DNA of 64,000 nucleotides from Agromyces italicus DSM 16388 (GTDB taxonomy: Bacteria > Actinomycetota > Actinomycetes > Actinomycetales > Microbacteriaceae): assembly GCF_000421545.1 (NCBI RefSeq), contig NZ_ATXF01000004.1, positions 620,001-684,000 on the forward strand, in the 5' to 3' direction. The notes beneath the pieces were generated by a model. The model made no database searches and was not told the DNA's origin. It saw only the letters and a list, made by a program, of their open reading frames with translations. The stretch's first letter is position 1. Each line of letters begins with the position of its first letter. Below, one piece after another: positions 33,478 through 45,192 of the stretch. Both the position numbers and the translations under genes were made by a program.

Positions 33478-34554
33478 GTGAAGATCGTCAGCGTCGTGGG
33501 CGCGCGCCCGCAGTTCGTCAAGCTCGCCCCGATCGCGAAGGCCGCAGCCGCGGCCTCCGTCGACCACGTCATCGTGCACACGGGGCAGCACTACGACCCG
33601 ATGCTCTCCGACGTGTTCTTCGACGACCTCGGCATCGCGGCGCCCGACGTGCATCTGGGCGTCGGCTCGGGATCGCACGGCGTGCAGACCGGTGCCATGC
33701 TCGGTGCACTCGACGCCGTGTTCGATGAGCACCGCCCCGACTGGGTGCTCGCATACGGTGACACGAACTCCACCGTCGCCGCCGCACTCTCGGCGATCAA
33801 GCTGCACATTCCGGTCGCGCATCTCGAAGCCGGGCTCCGTTCGTTCAACCGCCGTATGCCCGAGGAGCACAACCGGGTGCTCACCGATCACGCGGCCGAC
33901 CTGCTGCTCGCCCCCACGCAGGTCGCGGTCGACCATCTCGCCGCCGAGGGGCTCGCAGATCGGACCGTCCTCGTCGGCGACGTGATGACGGACGTGCTGT
34001 TCGAGGTCCGGGAGTCGATCGCGCACACGCCGTCGCTGCTCGTGGAGGAGCTCGGGCTGGAACCCGGCGGATTCTACGTCTCGACGATCCATCGTGCGGA
34101 GAACACCGATGACCCAGCCAGGCTCGCAGAGGTCGTCGACGGGCTCGCCGGGCTGGACAAGCCGGTCATCCTGCTCGCCCACCCGCGGGTCGTCGCGAAG
34201 GCGTCGGCGCACGGCGTCTCGCTCACGCAGGGCTCGCTCCAGCAGCATCCGCCGATCGCCTACCCCGACCTCCTCGCGGCGACGCTCGCGAGCGCCGGCG
34301 TGGTGACCGACTCGGGCGGGCTGCAGAAGGAGGCGTTCCTCCTCCGTGTGCCGTGCACGACCGTGCGAAGCGAGACGGAATGGACCGAGACGATCGAGCT
34401 CGGTTGGAACGTTCTCGCGAACTCGCCGGCGGAGATCGCCACCGGCGCGGCGCGTCCGGCGCCGATGCCGACGGATGCCGCACCCTACGGCGACGGGCAC
34501 GCCGCCGAGCGCGTCATCGCCACGCTCGACAGGCATCGTGCAACCGTCTCCTGA
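33478..34554 (+). CDS. wecB: non-hydrolysing UDP-N-acetylglucosamine 2-epimerase (WecB/WbpI family)
   Basis: Interconverts UDP-GlcNAc and UDP-ManNAc, or, in the WbpI branch, the diacetamido-glucuronate and mannuronate forms. The 358-residue protein has all family motifs: VGARPQFVKLAP, LAYGDTNSTVAAAL with the catalytic Asp, HLEAGLRSFNRRMPEEHNR with two catalytic Glu, VSTIHRAENTD with the catalytic His, and VTDSGGLQKEAF. The GTG start at 33478 follows a -10 box. Two substrates are possible, and the presence of WbpB/E/D-like genes nearby makes the WbpI reaction as likely as the WecB one. The next gene starts 17 bp before this one ends. Confidence 0.93.
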   Translation: MKIVSVVGARPQFVKLAPIAKAAAAASVDHVIVHTGQHYDPMLSDVFFDDLGIAAPDVHLGVGSGSHGVQTGAMLGALDAVFDEHRPDWVLAYGDTNSTVAAALSAIKLHIPVAHLEAGLRSFNRRMPEEHNRVLTDHAADLLLAPTQVAVDHLAAEGLADRTVLVGDVMTDVLFEVRESIAHTPSLLVEELGLEPGGFYVSTIHRAENTDDPARLAEVVDGLAGLDKPVILLAHPRVVAKASAHGVSLTQGSLQQHPPIAYPDLLAATLASAGVVTDSGGLQKEAFLLRVPCTTVRSETEWTETIELGWNVLANSPAEIATGAARPAPMPTDAAPYGDGHAAERVIATLDRHRATVS

Positions 34555-36604
34555 CGTTCAGCGCAGTCGTACGGACCCGAAGCGGATCGGGGCTTCGAAC
34601 TTCCGGTCCGACATCCAGGGACTGCGCGCGATCGCCGTCGGACTCGTGCTGCTCTACCACGCGGGGGTTCCCGGGATACCGGGCGGTTATGTGGGCGTCG
34701 ACGTCTTCTTCGTCATCTCGGGATTCCTGATCTCCAGCCACCTGCTCGAGTCGATCGAGCGCGACGGCCGGGTCTCGTTCGCCCAGTTCTACGCCCGTCG
34801 AGCTCGACGGATCCTGCCGGCGTCATTCGTCGTGGCCGGTGCGACCGCCGTGGCCGTCGTGGCGTTCTTCCCGCCGTTGGGAGTCGAGCGAGTTCTGCGC
34901 GACGCGCTTGCGACCGTGCTGTACGTGCCGAACGTCTGGTTCGCCGCGCAGAACACCGACTACTTGGCAGACCACTCCCCGTCGCCGTACCAGCACTACT
35001 GGTCGCTCGGCGTCGAAGAGCAGTTCTATCTGCTCTGGCCCGTGCTGCTTCTGGTGCTCGCACTCGTCGCCCAGCGCCGTCGCGCGCGCATCGTCGGAGG
35101 GATCGCGGTGCTCGCCGCGGTGAGCCTCACCGCGTGCATCGTGCTGACCCAGTCCCAGCAGCCCCTCGCCTTCTTCCTGCTGCCGACCCGGGCATGGGAG
35201 TTGCTCATCGGTGCCGTCGTCGCCGCCGCGGTGCTCGGACGGGTTCCCAGGATGAAGCCGTGGGTCGCGGCCGTCGGCGGCTGGGTCGGCGTGGCGATGA
35301 TCGTGGCAGCGGCCGTGCGATTCGACGACACGACTCCGTTCCCCGGCGTCGCCGCGATGCTGCCGGTGGTGGGGACGGCAGCCGTCATCTTCTTCGGTAC
35401 GGCGCGACCCGCCGGTGGTCCGGGGGCCGCGCTCTCGGTACGTCCCATGCAGTTCATCGGACTCATCTCGTACTCCCTCTACCTGGTGCACTGGCCGCTC
35501 CTGGTCGTGCCGGAGGCAGCGATCGGCAACGGTCGACCCCTCGAACTCTGGGCCACGGTGGTCCTCGGCATCGTCGTGGCGGTTCCGCTGGCCTACCTCC
35601 TCCACCGGTTCGTGGAGGAACCGCTCCGTTCGCCTGCGGCGCTGGTCCGCATGCGTCCGCGATTGACGCTGCTCGGCACCGCGGCGGTGACGGCGATCAT
35701 GGCCCTCGTGGTCGCGACGGGAGTGGGCTGGGCTGCGACGCGCGAACTGTCGGGAGGAGCGGCGGTCGCGGCGCCTCCGTCGTTCCCGGCCTCGCCGCCC
35801 GAGGCGACGCGGTTCGTGCCGTCGAACCTCACACCGACGCTCGAGAAGGTCGGCGAGGACGTGCCTTCCCTGTATCCCGACGGGTGCCACAACGACACCA
35901 TCACGGAGACCGTGCAGGACTGCGTGTACGGGAACCCCGCGGGGTCGTACGACATCGCGCTCTTCGGCGACTCGCATTCGGCGCAGTGGCTGCCCTCGCT
36001 CGAGCAACTCGCGGCGAGCGACACCGAGATGACCATCAAGGCGTACTCGAAGTCGTCGTGTCCGGCCGTCGACGTCACGGTCCTCGTCAAGAACGTGCCC
36101 TACACCTCATGCGATCGGTGGCGGGAGGCGGTCATGGCGGAGCTCACCGCGAATCCGCCCGATCTCGTCGTGTTCTCGAGCTACTCGGCATACCCGCTCG
36201 ACGGTGCCACCGACCCCGGGCAGCGATTGAGCGCCTGGGAGGACGGAGTCCGGCAGACGGTGACGTCATTGACCGAGAGCGGAAGCCGGGTCGTCGTCAT
36301 CGCCGACACGCCGCGATTCGCCGAGGCCCCGTCGCTGTGCATCTCGATGCAACTCGAGGACGTGCTGAATTGCGCGGGCGCGCGATCGGAGGTGCTCGAT
36401 GCCGACCAGGCATCGGCAGAGCGACGCGCGGTCGAAGCGGGCGGAGGTGAGTTCGCCGACCTCACGCCCTTCATCTGCGGTGACGGCACGTGCCCGGTCG
36501 TCGTCGACAACCTGCTCGTCTACCGCGATGTGAACCACCTCACGGCCGCCTATGTGCGATACCTCGCCCCGGCGCTGGCGGCATACCTCGAGCCGGCAGG
36601 CTGA
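34538..36604 (+). CDS. OafA/YrhL-type acyltransferase with C-terminal SGNH domain (second copy)
   Basis: A 688-residue membrane acetyltransferase starting at GTG 34538 within the epimerase gene. Canonical acyltransferase-3 phrases are present: RSDIQGLRAIAVGLVLLYHA with the conserved His, YVGVDVFFVISGFLISSHL, FYARRARRILPA, HYWSLGVEEQFYLLWP and LYLVHWPLLVVP. The SGNH domain has IALFGDSHSAQW (about 474) and closes with DVNHLTAAY (about 664), the Ser and Asp-x-x-His catalytic set. It matches family consensus better than the copy at 11410. It probably O-acetylates the sugar repeat made nearby; overlap with the 2-epimerase gene ties it to the amino-sugar polymer. Confidence 0.9.
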   Translation: MQPSPDVQRSRTDPKRIGASNFRSDIQGLRAIAVGLVLLYHAGVPGIPGGYVGVDVFFVISGFLISSHLLESIERDGRVSFAQFYARRARRILPASFVVAGATAVAVVAFFPPLGVERVLRDALATVLYVPNVWFAAQNTDYLADHSPSPYQHYWSLGVEEQFYLLWPVLLLVLALVAQRRRARIVGGIAVLAAVSLTACIVLTQSQQPLAFFLLPTRAWELLIGAVVAAAVLGRVPRMKPWVAAVGGWVGVAMIVAAAVRFDDTTPFPGVAAMLPVVGTAAVIFFGTARPAGGPGAALSVRPMQFIGLISYSLYLVHWPLLVVPEAAIGNGRPLELWATVVLGIVVAVPLAYLLHRFVEEPLRSPAALVRMRPRLTLLGTAAVTAIMALVVATGVGWAATRELSGGAAVAAPPSFPASPPEATRFVPSNLTPTLEKVGEDVPSLYPDGCHNDTITETVQDCVYGNPAGSYDIALFGDSHSAQWLPSLEQLAASDTEMTIKAYSKSSCPAVDVTVLVKNVPYTSCDRWREAVMAELTANPPDLVVFSSYSAYPLDGATDPGQRLSAWEDGVRQTVTSLTESGSRVVVIADTPRFAEAPSLCISMQLEDVLNCAGARSEVLDADQASAERRAVEAGGGEFADLTPFICGDGTCPVVVDNLLVYRDVNHLTAAYVRYLAPALAAYLEPAG

Positions 36605-36620
36605 TCCGCCGGTCCGGTCG

Positions 36621-37775
36621 CTAGCCTGCGACGTACTTGCCGCGCTGCTCGGCGAGGTCGACTTCAGGTGACCCGCGCCGCGTCGTCGCGTGGATCACGA
36701 GCCCCACCATCGCCACGTAGAACACGAGGCCGGGGATGGCGTACCGGAAGGCGGTCGGGGTGCCGTTCGTGATGTTGTACAGCGAGATCGCGAGGATCGC
36801 CCCGACGAGGAGATGGGCCTCGGAGCGGCGCCAGAAGAGCACGATGCCGAGCAGCGCCACCACGATGAAGACCAGGAGCACAGGATCGTTCGCGAGGTAG
36901 TTGTAGACGTCCTTGGAGAGGATGTTCAGGGCCATGCGCGGAATCGCGAGGATCGCGTCACCGAGATTGTCGGTGCCGGTCTGCTTGAGGAACTGGTCGG
37001 CCTGTGAGAACGACGGGAAAACGATCGCCTGGATCAGCTGGCTCCCGAGACTCGCGCACACGACCACCACGGCCGGCCACATCCACGGGTTCCGCCGGGA
37101 ACGACTCACGAGCATTCCGAACAGCCACGCACCGAGGAATGCCCCGGCCACGACCAGGGTGGCCTGACGGGTGAACGCCGACGTCACGGTGAGCGAGCCC
37201 ATCCCGATGAGCAGCCACGCCCGGGGCTCTCGGATGTAGCGCCACGCGGCCATGAGCGTGAGGGCGGTCAACAACGCCGAGAGCGATTCGGTCAGCATCG
37301 CGCCGTTGTAGAAGACCAGGTAGGCGCTCGTCGTGACGGCCAGCATGACGGCGACGGCGGTGACGTTGCCGAAGCGCCGCATGAGCATGATCGTCAACAC
37401 GAGCATCAGCGCGAGCGAGATCAGGAAGGTGGTCACCGCGAGACCGATCGGGCCGAACGCTGCGACGAAGGGTGTGGCGAGCGCAGAGAGCACGACTCTG
37501 GGCTGCACGAGGCCCCACCCGAACATGAGGTCGACACCGGGGATCGTGGTGATGCCGTACCCCGCGGCATACTCTGCGACCCGGTCGTGCGCTTCCTGCG
37601 GGCTCGCCCCGAGGAACCAGAACGCCTTCGCGAGGTAGTGAGCGGAATCGGGTGCGTACAACGGGCGAGTCCTCACCATCGACGCATAGCCGACGAGGAA
37701 ACCGACACCGATGATCGCCCCTGCGAGAATCGTGGAGGATCGGGCTCGCCACCAGGTGAGGAGTGCGGAGGTCAT
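36621..37775 (-). CDS. polytopic membrane protein, possible GT-C glycosyltransferase
   Basis: A 384-residue protein with about ten or eleven transmembrane helices. The first extracytoplasmic loop contains RTRPLYAPDSAHYLAKAFWF, an acidic Asp-Ser motif where GT-C enzymes carry catalytic aspartates, followed by a DRVAEYAAGYG segment. I chose ATG 37775, with AAAGGAC nine bases upstream; the frame is open to 37811 without a ribosome-binding site. It is the third gene of an operon with a GtrA protein and a DPM-like glycosyltransferase. Together they look like a GtrA/GtrB/Gtr(type) module: charge, flip, then transfer a sugar outside. That assignment is inferred from order and topology only. Confidence 0.75.
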   Translation of the reverse strand: MTSALLTWWRARSSTILAGAIIGVGFLVGYASMVRTRPLYAPDSAHYLAKAFWFLGASPQEAHDRVAEYAAGYGITTIPGVDLMFGWGLVQPRVVLSALATPFVAAFGPIGLAVTTFLISLALMLVLTIMLMRRFGNVTAVAVMLAVTTSAYLVFYNGAMLTESLSALLTALTLMAAWRYIREPRAWLLIGMGSLTVTSAFTRQATLVVAGAFLGAWLFGMLVSRSRRNPWMWPAVVVVCASLGSQLIQAIVFPSFSQADQFLKQTGTDNLGDAILAIPRMALNILSKDVYNYLANDPVLLVFIVVALLGIVLFWRRSEAHLLVGAILAISLYNITNGTPTAFRYAIPGLVFYVAMVGLVIHATTRRGSPEVDLAEQRGKYVAG

Positions 37776-37807
37776 GGTCGGATGTCCTTTCGAGGCGAGA
37801 TCGGACG

Positions 37808-38809
37808 TCACCGCTCCGCGCCCCCGTTCGGCCTGCGGTCACTGCTCCCGGCAGCGAACGGCAACATGGTCGGAGTCGACGGGCTCGCCTGGATGTCGAG
37901 TTGAAGCGCACTGATCAGCATCTGGGTTCCGATCATCAGCGGAAGCGCGGCGAGCATCACGGTCGCAGCCGTCGCAACGACGGATGCCGCGATCTGGAAG
38001 CAGACCCAGATCGCGACGGCGAGGCCGAAGGCGAAGAGCCCAAGGCCGAGAACGAGCAGGAGCGCGACCGGCGAGAACGACCAGAGGACGTACCGGTACC
38101 AGATGCGTCGCCAGAAGCCTCTGGTGAGCAGGCTCAGCAGCTCGGGAACGACCTTGCTGAGACGGATGCTCGACACCTCGGCGCCGTAGACCGCGGGAAT
38201 CGGCACATCGACGGCGGGGACCTGGAGGATGTTGAGGTGGATGAGCAGATCGTTCTCGAAGCTGTAGCGGGGTGCGACCCGGTCGAGGTCGATGCGCCGG
38301 AGCACCTCGGTGCGAACGGCGGTGTACCCGTTCTGCGGATCGAACAGATTCCAGTATCCGCTCGCCAGTTTCGTCATGAACGAGAGCACGACATTGCCGA
38401 ACACCCGGTGCTTCGGCATGCCCTTGAACGATTCCGGCGAGAAGAACCGGTTCGCCTTCGCGAATCCGAACCCCTGCGCCGTCACGCGTTCGAGCAGAGC
38501 CGGAAGGTATGCCGGATCCATCTGCGCGTCGCCGGCCATCACGACGTTGACGTCGGCTCCGGCCGCCATGGCGGCCCGGTGGCCGGAGATGATCGCTCCG
38601 CCGACGCCGGTGTTGAGATCGTGGCGGATGAGTCGCACTCGAGGGTCGGCCGACGCCCGGACCACGTCGCTCGTGCTATCGGTGCTGCAATCGTCGACGA
38701 TGACGATCTGATCGACGAAGTCGGGCATCGTCTCGATGACCGTGGCGATCATCTTCTCCTCGTTGTACGCCGGTACGATCGCGGCGACGCGGGCGCCTTC
38801 GAACACCAT
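37808..38809 (-). CDS. DPM-like GT2 with C-terminal membrane anchor (GtrB-like)
   Basis: A 333-residue polyprenyl-phosphate glycosyltransferase. The GT-A domain has AAIVPAYNEEKMIATVIETM, VIVDDCSTDSTSDVV, NTGVGGAIISGHRAAMAAGA, NVVMAGDAQMDPAYLPALL and NLFDPQNGYTAVRTEVL. Two transmembrane helices follow (about 250-272 and 282-310), giving the GtrB-type layout. ATG 38809 overlaps the upstream GtrA stop as TGATG and is preceded by CAGGAGA. It would make polyprenyl-P-sugar that GtrA flips and the downstream membrane protein uses. The sugar is unknown. Confidence 0.88.
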   Translation of the reverse strand: MVFEGARVAAIVPAYNEEKMIATVIETMPDFVDQIVIVDDCSTDSTSDVVRASADPRVRLIRHDLNTGVGGAIISGHRAAMAAGADVNVVMAGDAQMDPAYLPALLERVTAQGFGFAKANRFFSPESFKGMPKHRVFGNVVLSFMTKLASGYWNLFDPQNGYTAVRTEVLRRIDLDRVAPRYSFENDLLIHLNILQVPAVDVPIPAVYGAEVSSIRLSKVVPELLSLLTRGFWRRIWYRYVLWSFSPVALLLVLGLGLFAFGLAVAIWVCFQIAASVVATAATVMLAALPLMIGTQMLISALQLDIQASPSTPTMLPFAAGSSDRRPNGGAER

Positions 38810-39267
38810 CAAGTCTCCTGTTCCGCTGCCGGCTGATGCGGTGAGGGCTCGCCGGCGAACACCCACCACCGATAGGCGAAGTAGTTTCCGACCGTCGTGA
38901 CCGCAGTCGCCACGACCTTTCCGCCGACCCATCCGACGGCCGTCTGGTCGAGCAGTGCCACGATCAGGGCGGTGGCGGCGGTGTTCACGGCGACGAGGAT
39001 CGTGTAGCGCACGAGAGCGCGTCCGTGCGGCGCGCGCGAGCTGAAGCCGAGGGTCCGCTGGATCGTGTACGTGAAGGCGAAGCTGCCGAGGAATGCAACG
39101 GCCGCGGCGATCGCGGTCGGCCACCCGAGGCCGACCCTCAGCGCGGCGAGGAGCAACAGGTCGACCAGGAATGCGAGGACACCGGCACCGAGGTATCGGA
39201 CGACTCCCGTCACCGCACGAGCTCCTCCGGCCGGCGCCGGTCGACCGCCAGCGAGCGTGATCATCAT
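38809..39267 (-). CDS. GtrA family membrane protein (second copy)
   Basis: A 152-residue protein with four helices (for example VVRYLGAGVLAFLVDLLLLA and AVTTVGNYFAYRWWVFAG, the family's terminal phrase). It lacks the long hydrophilic tail of the copy at 7363. Coupled to the GtrB-like gene, it fits the flippase role proposed for GtrA proteins. The start is the first of two adjacent ATG codons at 39267, with GGAG ten bases upstream. The promoter is shared divergently with the nucleotide-sugar dehydrogenase gene. Confidence 0.87.
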   Translation of the reverse strand: MMITLAGGRPAPAGGARAVTGVVRYLGAGVLAFLVDLLLLAALRVGLGWPTAIAAAVAFLGSFAFTYTIQRTLGFSSRAPHGRALVRYTILVAVNTAATALIVALLDQTAVGWVGGKVVATAVTTVGNYFAYRWWVFAGEPSPHQPAAEQET

Positions 39268-39296
39268 CGCGGCTCAACTCCATCGAGCCGACGGCA

Positions 39297-39302
39297 AGAC
39301 TA
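39297..39302 (-). promoter_or_regulatory. possible -10 box of the GtrA/GtrB/membrane-protein operon
   Basis: TAGTCT on the minus strand, 29 bases before ATG 39267. Confidence 0.35.
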
Positions 39303-39380
39303 TCACCGGGACGCGCGAACCTCCCCTCGCGCGCGCGAATCGCGCGCCTCCCGCGTGCGCTTCGCATCCGGTGACGCACG

Positions 39381-39386
39381 TACACT
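39381..39386 (+). promoter_or_regulatory. -10 box of the nucleotide-sugar dehydrogenase-glf operon
   Basis: TACACT, seven bases before GTG 39394; the same sequence and spacing as at purE. Confidence 0.55.
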
Positions 39387-39393
39387 GGAGCCC

Positions 39394-41843
<2,450 letters not shown>

Positions 41844-41898
41844 GCACAGGGGCGAACCCGCGCCACACGGCCTCGTGCGTCGGCAATCGTTCCCGGGG

Positions 41899-43110
41899 TC
41901 AGACCGGAGCGACGCCGAGGAACGGCGCGAGTGCGGCGGCCGACCGGCGACCGTCGTGGACGGCCGCAACGAACGCAGGCCCGGCGGCCGCGCGCTCGCG
42001 ATAGTGCTCCGGGCGATCTCGGATGTCTCGAAGGACCTGTTCGAGCGTCGCCAGAGTTGCCTCGACGATCGGCAGCTCCAGTCCGGTCTCGTCGCGAACG
42101 GTGTCGCGGACGAACTCGGAGACGTGCGAGACCACCAGGCGCCCGGCGGCCATCGCCTCGCAGGCGGCGACGCCGTAGATGCCCAGCGAGAACTGGTCGA
42201 TGACGATGTCGGCGTCGTGCACGATCGCAGGCATCCGTTCGGCGGGAGTCCGCTCGATGGCGCGGTACTCGATGTCTCCGGCCTCGTCGAGTCGACGGAG
42301 CACCGGCTCGGCGAACTCGGTGCCCTTGAGCCCGGCGTTGCTCGGAGCATGGATCGCGACGGGTCGATCGCCCGCGAACAGTGCTCGATCCGTGCTCCAG
42401 CGGTCGAGATCGACGACGACGGGAAGCCACGTGGCGTGAGGACGGTCGAGCAGGAGGTCGGGGGTCGACACGAACTCCGGTCCGTCGATTTCGTCGAGAA
42501 GCCCGGCAGCGCGCTCGGCCCGGGACTGCAACCGGCGGGTGAGATCGCTCTCCGTGTCGTGGAACGGCGAATCGGGCTCGTGGGCGCGGTGGCGGCTCGG
42601 CAACCGGATGTCGCTGCCGTGGCAGAGGGAAGCAACTCCGACACCCGCGCGAACGAGCGCGGCGACCTCGGCACCGACGTCGCCGCGGAACCGCCGGCCG
42701 AAGATCGGCCGTTGCGACTCCATGACGACGTGGGTGAATCCATGGGCGACGGCGGTGTACTGGGCGCGGCCCCACCGATCGGAATGCGCGACGACCGCGC
42801 TCGGGACGGTCGTGTCGGCGGGGTAGCCGAGGTGGCGAGCGCCGCGGTACTGCATGTCGACGGCTCGCACGCCGGGCAACTGCTCGGCTGCCCTCGCCCA
42901 CGCCCAGCCCTGGCCGGCCGAGTTCTCGGGGGCGATGTAGAGCCGCACCGGCGCCTCGGGCGCCGTGACCGGGGGCGGGACGTCGGTCGCCCGATAGGTG
43001 ACGCGTGACGGGAACCACCGGAGCCGGAGCGACTCGGGCAGCAACCGGAACACCCGGTTCGCCGTGCCGCGCACGGTCGGCCGAGGGCGTTCTGCTCGGG
43101 TTACGCTCAT
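41899..43110 (-). CDS. glycosyltransferase, GT-B fold (family unclear)
   Basis: A 403-residue protein starting at ATG 43110; the frame is open much further upstream but only through sequence antisense to the CWB2 gene. After an Arg-rich leader, VRLYIAPENSAGQGWAWARA starts the fold, followed by GADVRYRGARHLGYP-like text (MQYRGARHLGYP), HVVMESQRPIFGRRFRGDVG and SLCHGSDIRLPSRH. The donor side has IHAPSNAGLKGTEF and IVIDQFSLGIYGVAACEAMA, the usual GT-B nucleotide-sugar site. Convergent with glf and divergent from the CWB2 genes. It is likely one of the transferases of the galactan or phosphopolymer; substrate unknown. Confidence 0.75.
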   Translation of the reverse strand: MSVTRAERPRPTVRGTANRVFRLLPESLRLRWFPSRVTYRATDVPPPVTAPEAPVRLYIAPENSAGQGWAWARAAEQLPGVRAVDMQYRGARHLGYPADTTVPSAVVAHSDRWGRAQYTAVAHGFTHVVMESQRPIFGRRFRGDVGAEVAALVRAGVGVASLCHGSDIRLPSRHRAHEPDSPFHDTESDLTRRLQSRAERAAGLLDEIDGPEFVSTPDLLLDRPHATWLPVVVDLDRWSTDRALFAGDRPVAIHAPSNAGLKGTEFAEPVLRRLDEAGDIEYRAIERTPAERMPAIVHDADIVIDQFSLGIYGVAACEAMAAGRLVVSHVSEFVRDTVRDETGLELPIVEATLATLEQVLRDIRDRPEHYRERAAAGPAFVAAVHDGRRSAAALAPFLGVAPV

Positions 43111-43160
43111 CGGTGCTCCAGGGTCGGGATGTCGCGGGGTCGCCGTTCGGCGCGCTGAAG

Positions 43161-43166
43161 AGCCTA
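43161..43166 (-). promoter_or_regulatory. -10 box of the glycosyltransferase gene at 41899-43110
   Basis: TAGGCT on the minus strand in the 186-bp divergent region; the opposite promoter uses the identical hexamer 40 bp away. Confidence 0.45.
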
Positions 43167-43206
43167 ACCGTCGTGTCGCGTGGTGGTGAACGCTCGGCCC
43201 GATGAC

Positions 43207-43212
43207 TAGGCT
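43207..43212 (+). promoter_or_regulatory. -10 box of the first CWB2 gene
   Basis: TAGGCT, 84 bases before GTG 43297. Confidence 0.45.
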
Positions 43213-43296
43213 CTGATCCACGGATCCCTGCGTCCGCAATCGTTCCACCGGCCCGAACCCGGCGCCGCCGCGGGGGTGCCCGAAGGTGGTGCCGCA

Positions 43297-45156
43297 GTGA
43301 AGCAGCTCGCGATCGCAGTCCTCGTCGGCGTGTTCGCCGGACTCGCCGGCCTCTCGCCGGCGCAGGCCGCCGACGCGCCCGGCCATGATCCAGGGGCGAC
43401 CGCGACCGAGCAGTCGGTGTACGCCGAGCACGTCGCCGGCCAGTCGGCGCACGCCGGCGACCCGATTCCGGGGGAGGCGGCCGGTGAGGCCGACGCCGAG
43501 GCGCGTCTCGAACTCGATCGCACGCTCGCCGAGGCATCCGGCTCGGCGACCTTCGCCCCGACCGCCGCGACCGGATTCACCGCGGGCAACCTCATCGCCG
43601 ATGCCAACTTCTCCAACGGCAACGCGATGAGCGAGGCGGCGATCCAATCGTTCCTCGTCAAGATGGGGGCCGGGTGCACGAGCAGTTCGTGCCTCGCGAA
43701 CTACCGTGAGACGACCCAGAGCATCGACTGGAGCTACGGCGCCTGCGCCGACTACGTCGGCGCCGCAGACGAGAGCGCCGCGCGCATCATCTACAAGGTG
43801 CAGAAGGCCTGCAAGCTGAGCGCCAGAGTCATCCTCGTGATGCTCCAGAAGGAGCAGTCGCTGCTCACGAACCGTGCACCGTCGGCCGCGACGCTCGCCA
43901 AGGCCATGGGGTACGGCTGCCCTGACGAAGGTACCTGCGACCCCGACTACGCCGGGTTCTTCGAGCAGGTCGCGTTCGCGTCGCGCCAGCTCGGCTACTA
44001 CGGCACGGAGGGAAGCTCCTTCACCTACCTGAAGGTCGGCCAGTCGAACCCGATCGACTACCACCCCGACGACGCGTGCGGCCGATCGAACGTCGTCATC
44101 GCCAACCGGGCCACCGCGGCGCTGTACTACTACACGCCGTTCCAGCCGAACGCCGCAGCCCTCAAGAACGTCTACGGCTCCGGGGACGACTGCTCGTCGT
44201 ACGGCAATCGCAACTTCTGGCGCATGTACACCGACTGGTTCGGTGATCCGCGGGGCGGATCCGCGATGACGGTCGCCCGCCTGCAGGGTGCCGACCGCTA
44301 CGCCACTGCGGCCGCGATCTCGAAGGCGTCGTTCCCGACGCCCGGCGTGCCCGTGGTCTACGTCGCCGCCGGCCTGCAGTTCGCCGATGCCCTCGCGGCC
44401 GCGCCCGCGGCCGCGCACAAGGGCGGGCCGCTGCTGCTGTCCGCGACGACCTCGCTGCCCGCCTCGACGCTCGACGAGCTCCGACGACTCGCGCCGAAGC
44501 AGATCGTGATCGTCGGCGGCACCGGAGCGATCGGCGGCTCGGTCGCGACCGCGCTCGGCAAGGTGGCGCCGACGAAGCGCATCGGCGGAACGGATCGCTA
44601 CGACACGTCACGTCGCATCGCCGCCGATGCGTTCGGGGCGGCGACGCTCGTCTATCTCGCGACGGGCCGCGACTTCCCCGACGGGCTCAGCGCGGGTGCC
44701 GCCGCCGGGGCCCTCGACGTGCCGGTCGTACTCATCGACGGGGCGGCGCGGACGGCCGGCACGGCGACGGTGTCGCTGCTGAAGAAGCTCGGGGCCGCGG
44801 AGGTGCGCATCGCCGGCGGAACCGGTGCCGTCTCGTCGGGTGCGCAGGCGAACCTCGCGGCTTCGTTCACGGTGAAGCGATACGCCGGCACCGACCGTTA
44901 CTCGACGAGCGCCGCCGTCAATTCCGTCTTCCGCACGACTGCGAATGCGTATCTCGCAACGGGCGCGGCGTTCCCCGATGCGCTCTCGGGCGCCGCGGCG
45001 GCGGGAGCCGCAGGCGATCCGTTGCTCCTGTCGCCGCAATCGTGCGTTCCGCCCGTGATCCGGACGGCGATCTACGCCAAGGGCACGACCGCGATCACGC
45101 TGCTGGGCGGCATGGGAGCCCTGGGCGATCGCGTCGCCAAGCTAGTGTCGTGTTGA
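43297..45156 (+). CDS. secreted cell-wall-binding protein: lysozyme-like region plus three CWB2 repeats (copy 1)
   Basis: A 619-residue exported protein. I start it at GTG 43297 (GAAGGTGG upstream), giving a normal signal peptide of 24 residues ending SPAQA; GTG 43276 would prepend a non-hydrophobic stretch. Residues ~90-330 include ESAARIIYKVQKACKLSARV, VMLQKEQSLLT (Glu near 186, placed like a lysozyme-fold catalytic Glu), AMGYGCPDEGTC and YGNRNFWRMYTDWFGDP. The C-terminal half has three cell-wall-binding type 2 repeats, each opening with a phrase such as LQGADRYATA, IGGTDRYDTS and YAGTDRYSTS. CWB2 repeats bind anionic wall polymers, so this may remodel wall carrying the polymers made here. 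Confidence 0.88.
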   Translation: MKQLAIAVLVGVFAGLAGLSPAQAADAPGHDPGATATEQSVYAEHVAGQSAHAGDPIPGEAAGEADAEARLELDRTLAEASGSATFAPTAATGFTAGNLIADANFSNGNAMSEAAIQSFLVKMGAGCTSSSCLANYRETTQSIDWSYGACADYVGAADESAARIIYKVQKACKLSARVILVMLQKEQSLLTNRAPSAATLAKAMGYGCPDEGTCDPDYAGFFEQVAFASRQLGYYGTEGSSFTYLKVGQSNPIDYHPDDACGRSNVVIANRATAALYYYTPFQPNAAALKNVYGSGDDCSSYGNRNFWRMYTDWFGDPRGGSAMTVARLQGADRYATAAAISKASFPTPGVPVVYVAAGLQFADALAAAPAAAHKGGPLLLSATTSLPASTLDELRRLAPKQIVIVGGTGAIGGSVATALGKVAPTKRIGGTDRYDTSRRIAADAFGAATLVYLATGRDFPDGLSAGAAAGALDVPVVLIDGAARTAGTATVSLLKKLGAAEVRIAGGTGAVSSGAQANLAASFTVKRYAGTDRYSTSAAVNSVFRTTANAYLATGAAFPDALSGAAAAGAAGDPLLLSPQSCVPPVIRTAIYAKGTTAITLLGGMGALGDRVAKLVSC

Positions 45157-45192
45157 GTCGCCGGTTCGGGCGTCGCCTCGGGGGAGTGCACC

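Noticed and set aside
43111..44418. N-terminal extension of the glycosyltransferase at 41899 to 839 residues
   Set aside because: It is antisense to the CWB2 gene and lacks any family motif.
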